This document shows, piece by piece, positions 57,149 to 64,000 of a DNA stretch of 64,000 nt (the stretch's first letter is position 1; every line of letters begins with the position of its first letter). Made by a program: the position numbers and the translations under genes. The stretch is from CAYNHQ01 sp964397255 (GTDB lineage: Bacteria > Bdellovibrionota_G > JALEGL01 > DATDPG01), in the NCBI GenBank assembly GCA_964397255.1, contig CAYNHQ010000005.1:124001-188000 (forward strand), written 5' to 3'. Below the pieces are notes generated by a model. That model made no database searches and was not told the origin of the DNA. It saw only the letters and a list, made by a program, of their open reading frames with translations.

Positions 57149-58021
57149 ATGGCGTTATCGATGACGGGATTTGGAAGGGGGGTTGTTAAAAAGGGCGAGA
57201 TAAATTTTGTCGTGGAAGTGCGCTCGCTCAATAATCGCTTTTGTGAAGTTCACATACATGCGCCGAAGGGCTTCTTGGAAATCGAATATCATCTTACGAC
57301 GCGGCTTCGGGAGACCTTTGATCGGGGGAAATTTGATGTGGTGCTTCGGGCGGAACACCATCGAGGAGCAAAAGGGGACACTGCGGAAGATGAAAAGTTA
57401 GTTTCCCGGTGGAAAAAGCTGGAGAGGATTCGGAAGAAACTAAAAATCGAAAAGTCCGTTCCTCTCGAAGCAGTTCTTACGATTCCTTCTTCAAGCAATG
57501 GGCAGGAATTGATTCCCGACCCGAATTCCTCCAAATATTTTTTGAAAGCGGCGAACGAGGCTTTTCGCCGCCTTGAAATCTTGCGTGCGGGAGAAGGGAA
57601 GGCTCTTGTCGCAGATATTTCAAAGAGAGTCTTCGCGATTGGCAAGGTCGTTGACCGGATCGAGCGCGCGGCATTGGCGGGGCGTCCCGAACGTCTCACG
57701 CGCATGCGTGAGCGTATCACCGAATTGATTCATCCCGAAAATATGGATCGCAATCGTATGGAAACCGAACTCGCGCTCTTAGTGGAGCGGGGTGATGTAA
57801 CGGAAGAAATCGTGCGATTGAAAAGCCATCTCAAGCGTCTCGAGAAATTTCTCATAAGCGACGGGAGTATCGGACGCAACATAGATTTCTTGCTTCAAGA
57901 AATTCATCGCGAGACCAATACGATCGGATCCAAAGCTGCCGATCTTCAATTGACGGGGGAAGTTCTCTTTATGAAATCCGAGATCGAGAAAATTCGTGAG
58001 CAAGCCCAAAATCTCGAATAG
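57149..58021 (+). CDS. yicC: YicC-family endoribonuclease
   Basis: 290 aa, full length for the family. MALSMTGFGRG at the N-terminus and the C-terminal ERGDVTEEIVRLKSHLKRLE plus FLLQEIHRETNTIGSKA are diagnostic. YicC/YloC proteins were recently shown to be endoribonucleases affecting sRNA decay; earlier they were linked to stationary-phase survival. It is followed with a 26-bp overlap by gmk, the standard bacterial order yicC-gmk-rpoZ, here interrupted only by the convergent gene at 58617. Confidence 0.93.
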   Translation: MALSMTGFGRGVVKKGEINFVVEVRSLNNRFCEVHIHAPKGFLEIEYHLTTRLRETFDRGKFDVVLRAEHHRGAKGDTAEDEKLVSRWKKLERIRKKLKIEKSVPLEAVLTIPSSSNGQELIPDPNSSKYFLKAANEAFRRLEILRAGEGKALVADISKRVFAIGKVVDRIERAALAGRPERLTRMRERITELIHPENMDRNRMETELALLVERGDVTEEIVRLKSHLKRLEKFLISDGSIGRNIDFLLQEIHRETNTIGSKAADLQLTGEVLFMKSEIEKIREQAQNLE

Positions 58022-58592
58022 CGGAAATCTTTTTGTCGTCTCGGCGCCGTCCGGCGCGGGAAAAACCACGGTCGTTCGGCGGCTTCTCAAGCGCGATCGA
58101 AAACTGCGCCGAACGGTTTCCCACACGACGCGCTCACCACGGCCAGGAGAGAGAAATGGTAGGGAATACTTCTTTGTTTCGAAAACCGCGTTTCGTCGAC
58201 TGATTCGACAAAGGGGATTTGTCGAGTGGGCCAAAGTGTACGGCAACTATTATGGAACTTCGAAGTCGACCATTCGGAACTGTCTCTCAAAAGGCCATGA
58301 TGTGGTTTTGATTATTGAACAAAAAGGAGCCCGCGCGATCCGGCGGCAGTTTAAAAACGCGGTTTTTATCCTGGTTCTTCCTCCCCGCCTTAACGACTTA
58401 AAACAACGGATGACCAAGCGTCGTGGGACCCCGGCATCGGAACTTGTCAAGCGCTTGCGCGCAGCTCGGCGCGAAATTTCTTCCATGCGTTGGTACACGC
58501 ATACCGTGATCAACGATCGGATTCCTAAGGCGGTCGCGTCTTTGGCGAAAATCATTCAGTCCGAACGCGAAATAAAAAATCGGATCCGCTAG
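57996..58592 (+). CDS. gmk: Guanylate kinase
   Basis: Phosphorylates GMP to GDP. 198 aa. P-loop APSGAGKTT (17-25), the GMP-binding SHTTRSPRPGERNGREYFFV with the Ser/Arg/Tyr contacts, and the lid ending RLRAARREIS. Where most enzymes have IDVQGA, this one has IIEQKGARAI, a modest variation at the Walker-B-like strand. The start is GTG 57996, inside yicC. Confidence 0.93.
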   Translation: MSKPKISNSGNLFVVSAPSGAGKTTVVRRLLKRDRKLRRTVSHTTRSPRPGERNGREYFFVSKTAFRRLIRQRGFVEWAKVYGNYYGTSKSTIRNCLSKGHDVVLIIEQKGARAIRRQFKNAVFILVLPPRLNDLKQRMTKRRGTPASELVKRLRAARREISSMRWYTHTVINDRIPKAVASLAKIIQSEREIKNRIR

Positions 58593-58616
58593 GGCTGATC
58601 AATGAAACTGATAAAA

Positions 58617-59930
58617 TTATCGTTCCTGCGAGACGTCGATTTTTCCTAGTTCCGAAGGCTCTCCTCGAGCTTTCAATACCCCCGCAGCCATGCCTTTGGG
58701 AATGATGACGAAAACGTGGCAGGTTTCTTGGACCTGTGTACACGTGATGTCCATATTTGATCTAAGCCCCTCGAGGAATTCCGAAGCGGGAGCAAATTTC
58801 CCCGATTCATCCCAAATACGAAATACGGGCGGGGTTTCAGCAAGAAGAGAAAAATCTCTATCGGGAAAAAGATGGTCGACTAACGCTATAGTAATAATTG
58901 CGGCCGTTCCAGCTAGAAGTCCAGAAGCTATACCCATCTTCCCGCCCTCGATCCATCCGGTTTTTTTCAATTGTTGCTCCCACATACCCACGCCCACATC
59001 CTCACGAAACAGGTTTGCCGCGCTCCGTGCTTCCGGATGAACCACATTTGTAAGATCGTAAATCGCTCGTGGATTTCCCCAGTCATAAATAAGAGAAATG
59101 GCGTCTGATGGATTTAATTGAAATTCAAGTAAGTTTTTGTAATTGGATAGCAGGAGTTTCTCCATCTTTTGCCACAGAGAGGGATCCTCTGGCAAAAACG
59201 GTGTTGAAGGAAAGTAGGGCAAACCCGGGACAACTTGGTCGAGTTTCCGGACGAGATAGTCCATTCTTCTTCCAGTAGTAGTAGGGCTTCTTGAAATAAA
59301 CGTGTTGATCTCCTGTGCGACGCTTTGCTTAATAAGCTTCAATCGTTCAAAAGGATCGACAGGGATGGGAAGAGGTCCCGCAGGAGAATCTCCCATGAGA
59401 AGCAGCCCCCCAATATCCCTTTTTTTTAGGGTTTTAGACACTTGCGAATAAGCCACCAAGTTATTCGAGAGAGGGCTCAACTTTTCTTGAAGGAAGAGTC
59501 GATCCGGATAATCCTCCAGATCGAAAAGCGCATCAAGCAGGCGGCCAGTGTCGCGCCAATTTTGTCTCTTCGTTTTCAGGACATAAACTCCCGTTCCTGG
59601 ACCTGTGAGAAGAGCCCCTGCTTTAAGAAGTCGATTTCCGTTTTGGAGATCCTGTTGCCGGCGCGTGAGAGATTCGGCAGTCGCTAAAGATTCCACTTTC
59701 TTCTTTTGCAAGAGGGAAGTCATTTGATAGCGAATTTGCGTCAATGTTCCTTCACTTAGAACGACTGCAACGGGATAGGGTCGTTCCGAAGATTCGTTGA
59801 TCAGCTCGCTTAACTTTCTTCCTCCCTCGTGCAGGACCACCTCAATTTCCGAATGGGTGGGAGACCAAGCAAACGATGGAATGGCGGAAAGAAGAAAAAC
59901 GCCCGCAATGATTCGCCAACTCAATGGCAT
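58617..59930 (-). CDS. Secreted/membrane protein of unknown function
   Basis: 437 aa, unrecognised. MPLSWRIIAGVFLLSAIPSFA is a signal peptide cleaved before WSP. The mature part is helical (LTQIRYQMTSLLQKKKVESL; YLVRKLDQVVPGLPYFPSTP). A TM helix near 335-355 (KMGIASGLLAGTAAIITIAL) is followed by an ~80-residue tail with a Cys pair (DITCTQVQETCHVFVI). A strong promoter at 59937-59966 puts the transcription start at or next to the ATG at 59930, so the mRNA may be leaderless. It interrupts the usual gmk-rpoZ neighbourhood on the opposite strand. Confidence 0.72.
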   Translation of the reverse strand: MPLSWRIIAGVFLLSAIPSFAWSPTHSEIEVVLHEGGRKLSELINESSERPYPVAVVLSEGTLTQIRYQMTSLLQKKKVESLATAESLTRRQQDLQNGNRLLKAGALLTGPGTGVYVLKTKRQNWRDTGRLLDALFDLEDYPDRLFLQEKLSPLSNNLVAYSQVSKTLKKRDIGGLLLMGDSPAGPLPIPVDPFERLKLIKQSVAQEINTFISRSPTTTGRRMDYLVRKLDQVVPGLPYFPSTPFLPEDPSLWQKMEKLLLSNYKNLLEFQLNPSDAISLIYDWGNPRAIYDLTNVVHPEARSAANLFREDVGVGMWEQQLKKTGWIEGGKMGIASGLLAGTAAIITIALVDHLFPDRDFSLLAETPPVFRIWDESGKFAPASEFLEGLRSNMDITCTQVQETCHVFVIIPKGMAAGVLKARGEPSELGKIDVSQER

Positions 59931-59936
59931 AGGGGC

Positions 59937-59966
59937 CTTATAATGGAAGCTAACTTACTGCGTCAA
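59937..59966 (-). promoter_or_regulatory. Promoter of the 58617-59930 gene
   Basis: On the minus strand TTGACG (59961-59966), an 18-bp spacer and TATAAG (59937-59942); both hexamers match consensus at 5 of 6. The predicted start is at about 59930, which is the first base of the ATG, so there is no room for a ribosome site. Confidence 0.6.
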
Positions 59967-59989
59967 TACAAAAAACCCTCGAAACTGAC

Positions 59990-60019
59990 TTGACAGTAGC
60001 CTGTCACTACCGGTATCAA
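59990..60019 (+). promoter_or_regulatory. Promoter of rpoZ
   Basis: TTGACA (59990-59995), perfect consensus, an 18-bp spacer and TATCAA (60014-60019, 4 of 6). The start would be near 60026, about 4 nt before the rpoZ ATG at 60030, with no Shine-Dalgarno between. It is divergent from the promoter at 59937-59966, with only 23 bp between the two -35 boxes. Confidence 0.55.
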
Positions 60020-60029
60020 CACCCACCCT

Positions 60030-60251
60030 ATGGCAAGGATCACAATTGAAGATTGTCTCAAGCAGGTGGAAAATCGTTTTGCTCTCGTACACTTGGCGGC
60101 GGAAAGAGCACGGCAACTTGTAAAAGGTTCTGCCCCATTGGTCCGATCGAAAAATAAATTTATCATCACTTCCCTTCGCGAAGTCGCGGCGAAAAAAGTC
60201 ACTTTTGCCCGCACGCTCAACGAACGGGAAATAAAGACCATTCAACATTAG
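60030..60251 (+). CDS. rpoZ: RNA polymerase subunit omega
   Basis: 73 aa. MARITIEDCLKQVENRFALV and HLAAERARQLVKGSAPLV are the conserved omega segments that clamp the beta' C-terminus; the protein also takes part in ppGpp binding in many proteobacteria (the MAR N-terminus is present). The tail LREVAAKKVTF is usual. It is followed by a Ser/Thr kinase gene at 12 bp distance, not by the common spoT. Confidence 0.94.
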   Translation: MARITIEDCLKQVENRFALVHLAAERARQLVKGSAPLVRSKNKFIITSLREVAAKKVTFARTLNEREIKTIQH

Positions 60252-60262
60252 AATACCAACGG

Positions 60263-61255
60263 GTGCAGCCCCGCTTTGGGAAATATTTCATCGATGAACG
60301 TGTCGCTGTTGGCGGTATGGCGGAGATTTTTCGCGCGCACACTTCCTCGAAAAAAATAGTCGCAATTAAAAAAATTCTTCCTGTCCATTCCAGTAATGAG
60401 AAATTTATTCATATGTTTCTGGATGAAGCGCGCATCGTAGCGCCTTTAGATCACCCCAACATTGTTCAGACGTTGGATTTTGGAAAGATCGATCAGACTT
60501 ATTTCCTCGCTATGGAGTGGATTGACGGAAAAGCACTGTCCACGGTCGTGCGTCAGCAAATCGAATCAAATATGCAATTTCCAATTCCAGTTGCACTGGT
60601 TGTCGCTCTCGACGTGTGCGAAGGGCTAGGTTATGCCCACAGCCGAAGCGATGCTTTTGGGCGTCCGCTAGGAATTGTCCATCGGGATATCAGCCCTCCG
60701 AATATTTTGATCACCCGCAATGCAATCGCCAAAATTGCAGACTTCGGAATTGCCGCCGCCGAAGGGCGCACCACGCAAACTCGACCGGGTGTGATCCGGG
60801 GAAAATTTAGTTATATGTCACCGGAACAAAGCAAAGGTGGAGCGCTTGATGGGCGCTCGGATTTATTTAGCATTGGAATAATTTTATACGAACTCTTGAC
60901 CTCACAACGTCTTTTTTTTAAAGAATCCGAGGCCGATACCATACTTGCTGTACGCGAAGGCAAAATTCCATCGATCGATTCCTTCCGGTCGGATGTGTCT
61001 GGATCTCTTCGCCGTCTCATCCGAAAAGCACTCGCAGTCCTACCCAAGAAAAGATTTGCCGCCGCGGAGGAAATGGCTGAAGCGATACGCGATATTTTGC
61101 GATACGAATATCCGACCACCTCCCGCCTCAACGTGACCCAATTTCTGTCTTCGCTATTTCCCGATGAACCCTTCGAAGGGAATGATTTTCCTCTTGTCCA
61201 GTCACGGAGGCCCAATTGGCGAACTCGGTTAGCACGATTATTTGATTCGCGTTGA
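60263..61255 (+). CDS. Serine/threonine protein kinase
   Basis: 330-aa cytoplasmic Hanks-type kinase without TM or sensory domain. Glycine loop DERVAVGGMAEIFRA, ATP-binding Lys36 (VAIKK), Glu55, catalytic loop VHRDISPPNIL (Asp142), DFG 160-162, activation-loop end GKFSYMSPEQSKG. The GGMAEIFRA loop is common in myxobacteria and relatives. The start is GTG 60263. A tail of ~50 residues after the kinase domain has no known module. Substrates unknown; the PP2C-like phosphatase at 14371 is a possible counterpart in the cell, though not a neighbour. Confidence 0.93.
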   Translation: MQPRFGKYFIDERVAVGGMAEIFRAHTSSKKIVAIKKILPVHSSNEKFIHMFLDEARIVAPLDHPNIVQTLDFGKIDQTYFLAMEWIDGKALSTVVRQQIESNMQFPIPVALVVALDVCEGLGYAHSRSDAFGRPLGIVHRDISPPNILITRNAIAKIADFGIAAAEGRTTQTRPGVIRGKFSYMSPEQSKGGALDGRSDLFSIGIILYELLTSQRLFFKESEADTILAVREGKIPSIDSFRSDVSGSLRRLIRKALAVLPKKRFAAAEEMAEAIRDILRYEYPTTSRLNVTQFLSSLFPDEPFEGNDFPLVQSRRPNWRTRLARLFDSR

Positions 61256-61295
61256 AGGCTTGCCACTTCGTTAGAGTTTGGATAGACCGAGCAGA

Positions 61296-61571
61296 ATGCC
61301 AAGTAATGAAAAAATGGAAGGAATCGAAACAAAGCATGTGGAGATATTTCTGAAGACACCGCTCTTTCGTTTCCGCTATTCGGCGGGAAGTGAAGAGCGA
61401 GAATTGATGGAAAACGCCGTTCGCATTTCTGGGAAAGTGATGCGTGAAAGCTCTGCCGGACTCCTCGTGAAAGTCGACATGATCAGTAACATGCGCCAAA
61501 AAGAGAACGACCTGCCGTTTGAACGCATTTTTTTACCCTTCGATAAGATCGACTTCATAGTTATCGACTAA
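61296..61571 (+). CDS. Small conserved-looking hypothetical protein
   Basis: About 91 aa, unrecognised. After a variable N-terminus it reads KHVEIFLKTPLFRFRYSAGS, then VRISGKVMRESSAGLLVKVD and FERIFLPFDKIDFIVID. The alternating strand pattern suggests a small beta-barrel such as an Sm-like or PilZ-like fold; the end, IFLPFDKIDFIVI, looks like a Hfq/Sm-type closing strand, but this is only a resemblance. ATG 61296 is taken over TTG 61278 and ATG 61314. It lies 11 bp before pgk. Confidence 0.6.
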   Translation: MPSNEKMEGIETKHVEIFLKTPLFRFRYSAGSEERELMENAVRISGKVMRESSAGLLVKVDMISNMRQKENDLPFERIFLPFDKIDFIVID

Positions 61572-61582
61572 AGGAAGAAATT

Positions 61583-62788
61583 ATGTCGATCGCTTGGGGA
61601 AAAAAGAAGATTCTTGGAATTCATGAAATCTCGGTCGAGGGGAAAACGGTTTTTTGTCGGGTGGACTTCAATGCTCCGATCGAAGATGGAAAAGTTTCCG
61701 ATGATACCCGCCTTCGTGCATCTCTTCCGACGATCGATTTTCTGGTGAAGAAAGGCGCGAAAGTAGTGCTTGCGTCTCATCTCGGTCGACCCAAAGGAAA
61801 AGCGGAACCAAAATATTCCCTTCTACCGGTGGCCGAATGCCTGGCCGAATTGACGAAGAGAGAAGTTCTTTTGCCGGACGATTGCGTGGGTACCGGCGTT
61901 CGTCGGATACTTTCCACGCGGAAACCGGAAGCTCTCGTACTACTTGAAAATCTTCGATTTCACGCCGCCGAAGAAAAAAACGACATCGGATTTGCCAGAG
62001 AACTCCAGGTGGGAATGGATGTCTATGTGTCGGATGCGTTCGGTTCTCTTCACCGGGCGCATGCAAGCACCGATGCTCTTCCTCGTCTTTTTACCGAGCG
62101 CGCAGCGGGGGAACTGGTGGAGAAGGAGCTCCAGGCCCTTGTTCCACTCCTCGAATCTCCGATGCATCCTTACGCTGTCATTCTCGGCGGGGCGAAAGTC
62201 TCCGATAAAATTAAAATCATCGGTCAACTCCTTCGAAAGGTCGATTCGCTTTTGATCGGAGGTGCGATGGTCTTTACCTTCCTAAAGGTATTGGGTCATC
62301 GCGTGGGAAACTCTCTTGTCGAGGAAGCTTCACTATCCCAAGCCGAGCAAATTCTTTCTCAAGCCAGGAGCCGAAATGTTCGCGTGGTCTTGCCGATCGA
62401 TTTTCGTCTCGGTCGATCCGTAGATCAACCGGGGGAGGAAAAAATTTCAGATGGTGTAGATATCCCAGAGGGCTTTATGGGACTTGATATTGGCCCCAAA
62501 AGTGTAGAGCTTTTTTCAGAAAGGCTTCGAAGTGCAAAAACGATTTTTTGGAATGGTCCCCTCGGTCTTTTTGAAAAGCCTCCCTTTGATTCGGGAACAG
62601 TCGCGATTGCTCAACTTCTTGGGGAGCTCCAAGGGGCTACGCGTGTGATCGGTGGAGGAGACTCCGTTTCGGCGGTTCACCGTGCCGGCGTGGCCGAAAA
62701 AATGACTCATGTGTCCACCGGAGGTGGCGCAACCCTTGAATTTTTAGAGGGAAAAGGTTTGCCTGGACTCGACGCCTTGGCGGTGTAG
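61583..62788 (+). CDS. pgk: Phosphoglycerate kinase
   Basis: Glycolytic transfer of phosphate from 1,3-bisphosphoglycerate to ADP. 401 aa. Family signature VFCRVDFNAPIEDGK, SHLGRPKG, LLENLRFH, VSDAFGSLHRAH, the hinge GGAKVSDKIK and the C-terminal nucleotide site GGDSVSAVHRAGVAEKMTHV with STGGGATLEFLEG. ATG 61583 follows AGGAAG. It begins the pgk-tpiA-secG run, a common order in bacteria. Confidence 0.97.
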   Translation: MSIAWGKKKILGIHEISVEGKTVFCRVDFNAPIEDGKVSDDTRLRASLPTIDFLVKKGAKVVLASHLGRPKGKAEPKYSLLPVAECLAELTKREVLLPDDCVGTGVRRILSTRKPEALVLLENLRFHAAEEKNDIGFARELQVGMDVYVSDAFGSLHRAHASTDALPRLFTERAAGELVEKELQALVPLLESPMHPYAVILGGAKVSDKIKIIGQLLRKVDSLLIGGAMVFTFLKVLGHRVGNSLVEEASLSQAEQILSQARSRNVRVVLPIDFRLGRSVDQPGEEKISDGVDIPEGFMGLDIGPKSVELFSERLRSAKTIFWNGPLGLFEKPPFDSGTVAIAQLLGELQGATRVIGGGDSVSAVHRAGVAEKMTHVSTGGGATLEFLEGKGLPGLDALAV

Positions 62789-62811
62789 ACTCCGGCGCCC
62801 AAAGGCCACCC

Positions 62812-63567
62812 ATGCGTACTCCACTGATCATAGGGAACTGGAAAATGAACAAAACCGTTTCAGAGACGATCCGTCTTGTTACGGAACTTAAGGGCCTGCT
62901 ATCTGGAAAACAAGATTGCGATATTGTGATTGCTCCCCCGTTTACATCTCTTCATCCGGCCGAAATTGCGACACAGGGGACACCGATTAAAGTCGGAGCG
63001 CAGAATCTGTTTTATGAAGAAAGCGGAGCTTACACTGGAGAAATATCCGCCCCGATGCTGATTGATTTGGGAGTGAGTTACGTGATTGTCGGGCACTCGG
63101 AAAGGCGGCAACATTTTGGTGAAACCGATGTAACCGTAAATCGAAAGGTTCGTGTGGCTCTTGAAAATGAGCTCAAGCCGGCGATCTGTATAGGGGAGAC
63201 AAAGGCCGAACGCGAGGCGGGAAAGACCTTTGAGGTGGTTGAAAGGCAACTTCGTGAAGGGCTGCGAGGAGTGTCGGACCATGATGCCGAACTTATTACA
63301 ATAGCTTATGAGCCCGTGTGGGCGATCGGAACCGGAGAAACAGCGACACCGGGAATTGCCCAAGAAGTACATCAATTTCTGCGCGACAAATTGGCGAACC
63401 TCTTCCGTCGCGAAACGGCACAAAACATTCGGATCATTTATGGGGGTTCCGTCACACCAGAAAATATTCGAAGTCTGATGTCTCAGAACGATATTGATGG
63501 AGTTCTGGTGGGTGGCGCGAGTCTCGATGCACGGAGTTTTGCTCAAATCATTCAATTTGGAGAATAG
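62812..63567 (+). CDS. tpiA: Triosephosphate isomerase
   Basis: Interconverts glyceraldehyde-3-phosphate and dihydroxyacetone phosphate. 251 aa. Catalytic residues are all visible: Asn9 and Lys11 (GNWKMNK), His95 (VIVGHSERR) and Glu167 (IAYEPVWAIGTG), plus phosphate-binding YGGSVTPEN and the GVLVGGASLDARSF end. It lies 23 bp after pgk and 5 bp before secG. Confidence 0.97.
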   Translation: MRTPLIIGNWKMNKTVSETIRLVTELKGLLSGKQDCDIVIAPPFTSLHPAEIATQGTPIKVGAQNLFYEESGAYTGEISAPMLIDLGVSYVIVGHSERRQHFGETDVTVNRKVRVALENELKPAICIGETKAEREAGKTFEVVERQLREGLRGVSDHDAELITIAYEPVWAIGTGETATPGIAQEVHQFLRDKLANLFRRETAQNIRIIYGGSVTPENIRSLMSQNDIDGVLVGGASLDARSFAQIIQFGE

Positions 63568-63572
63568 AAGAT

Positions 63573-63905
63573 ATGATGACGTTTGTTACGGTATTGCACA
63601 TTGTCGTTTGCGTTTTTCTAGCCACGATTGTTCTTCTTCAACATGGAAAGGGAGCCGACATGGGCGCCTCCTTTGGTGGAAGCGGACAAACCGTATTCGG
63701 CGCGCGAGGCGCGGCAACCCTTCTCCAAAAATTGACGGCGGCAGCGGCCATCACATTCATGATCACCAGTTTGACGCTCGCCTATATGTCGTCTCGACGA
63801 TCATCCGATAGTCTACTCAAGGGTATGGTGAAAAACGGAGCAACTCCCACGCCTACGCCCGCGATTTCCCCAATGGTTACGGTGTCACCCACGAAAAATC
63901 CGTAA
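63573..63905 (+). CDS. secG: Protein translocase subunit SecG
   Basis: 110 aa. Two TM helices (about 4-22 and 53-72) around the cytoplasmic loop LLQHGKGADMGASFGGSGQTVFGARG, the SecG signature. Accessory subunit of SecYEG. The C-terminus is Pro/Thr-rich (TPTPTPAISPMVTVSP), as in many proteobacterial SecG. Position after tpiA is typical. ATG 63573 overlaps nothing; a second Met follows immediately. Confidence 0.92.
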   Translation: MMTFVTVLHIVVCVFLATIVLLQHGKGADMGASFGGSGQTVFGARGAATLLQKLTAAAAITFMITSLTLAYMSSRRSSDSLLKGMVKNGATPTPTPAISPMVTVSPTKNP

Positions 63906-63939
63906 TTTTTAGAGGAGTGTTATACTCTTGGCTTCGACG

Positions 63940-64000
63940 ATGAAGCCAGTCCTTTTTTTTATCACTGGAGTTCTTTGCTCTTTTTCCGCATTTTCTCAGA
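63940..64000 (+). CDS. Start of a secreted protein (partial)
   Basis: Only the first 20 residues are present: MKPVLFFITGVLCSFSAFSQ, a clear signal peptide. An in-frame TTG at 63928 has GAGGAG 10 nt upstream and could be the true start, adding four residues. The protein runs off the right edge, so its function cannot be judged. It may be co-transcribed with secG 22-34 bp upstream. Confidence 0.6.
   Translation, partial: MKPVLFFITGVLCSFSAFSQ

Noticed and set aside
62899..63555. 218-codon antisense frame over tpiA
   Set aside because: Shadow of a gene with all four catalytic residues.
1..64000. tRNA, rRNA, CRISPR array, insertion sequence, phage or conjugation genes
   Set aside because: No cloverleaf, rRNA core sequence, regularly spaced repeats, transposase, integrase or terminal inverted repeats were seen on reading both strands.

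Overview
The window looks like chromosomal DNA of a Gram-negative bacterium with about 50% GC. It has Wza-type export, lipoproteins with lipoboxes, an outer-membrane barrel, AsmA and SecG. The mix of a soluble Ser/Thr kinase of the GGMAEIF type, a zinc-ribbon/GYF-like/TPR membrane protein, a complete homogentisate pathway and frequent GTG/TTG starts suggests an uncultured deltaproteobacterium-like lineage (Myxococcota, Bdellovibrionota or a relative). That placement is inference. Genes are packed very tightly: 4-bp start/stop overlaps are common, several convergent pairs share stop codons, and no gene-free stretch exceeds 300 bases. I see no tRNA, rRNA, CRISPR array, insertion sequence or phage gene.

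Layout. 1-2016: end of a polyprenol-phosphate glycosyltransferase and a zinc-ribbon/TPR membrane protein. 2129-3038: a small secreted protein, a frame-broken second gene and a diverged 37-bp direct repeat. 3059-7297: a coupled operon of alanine dehydrogenase, glutaryl-CoA dehydrogenase, an AlkA/OGG-like DNA glycosylase and an L-2-hydroxyglutarate oxidase, pointing to lysine/glutarate catabolism. 7294-9838: a lipoprotein behind a Pho-box-like triple repeat and a DUF4143-type ATPase behind a strong palindrome. 9858-12713: Ogt, FabH and a thiolase. 12728-16441: secreted proteins, a YdcF-like lipoprotein and a PP2C-like phosphatase. 16438-20354: EttA and an AsmA-like protein. 20351-26482: the tyrosine/homogentisate degradation cluster (aminotransferase, FAH, MaiA, HPPD, HmgA), whose last gene encodes a heme-oxygenase-like protein with a full set of candidate diiron ligands.

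26656-56510 is a large polysaccharide locus. A forward operon encodes an OM barrel, a Wza-type exporter and a Wzc-type tyrosine autokinase. A reverse operon encodes DegT aminotransferase, an unknown Rossmann-like protein, an SDR and a WecA-like phosphoglycosyltransferase fused to a CapD-type N-terminal region. These are followed by a toxin-antitoxin pair, two O-antigen polymerase/ligase proteins, a flippase, many glycosyltransferases, an acetyltransferase, and a WbpG/HisH/HisF-type trio that predicts an acetamidino (amidine-bearing) sugar. A zinc alcohol dehydrogenase sits inside the locus.

56571-64000 is housekeeping: Trm112-like protein, AcpS, YicC, guanylate kinase, RNA polymerase omega, a Ser/Thr kinase, then pgk-tpiA-secG. 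Several promoters that can be read by eye place the predicted transcription start within about 0-15 nt of the start codon, so leaderless or near-leaderless mRNAs may be common here.
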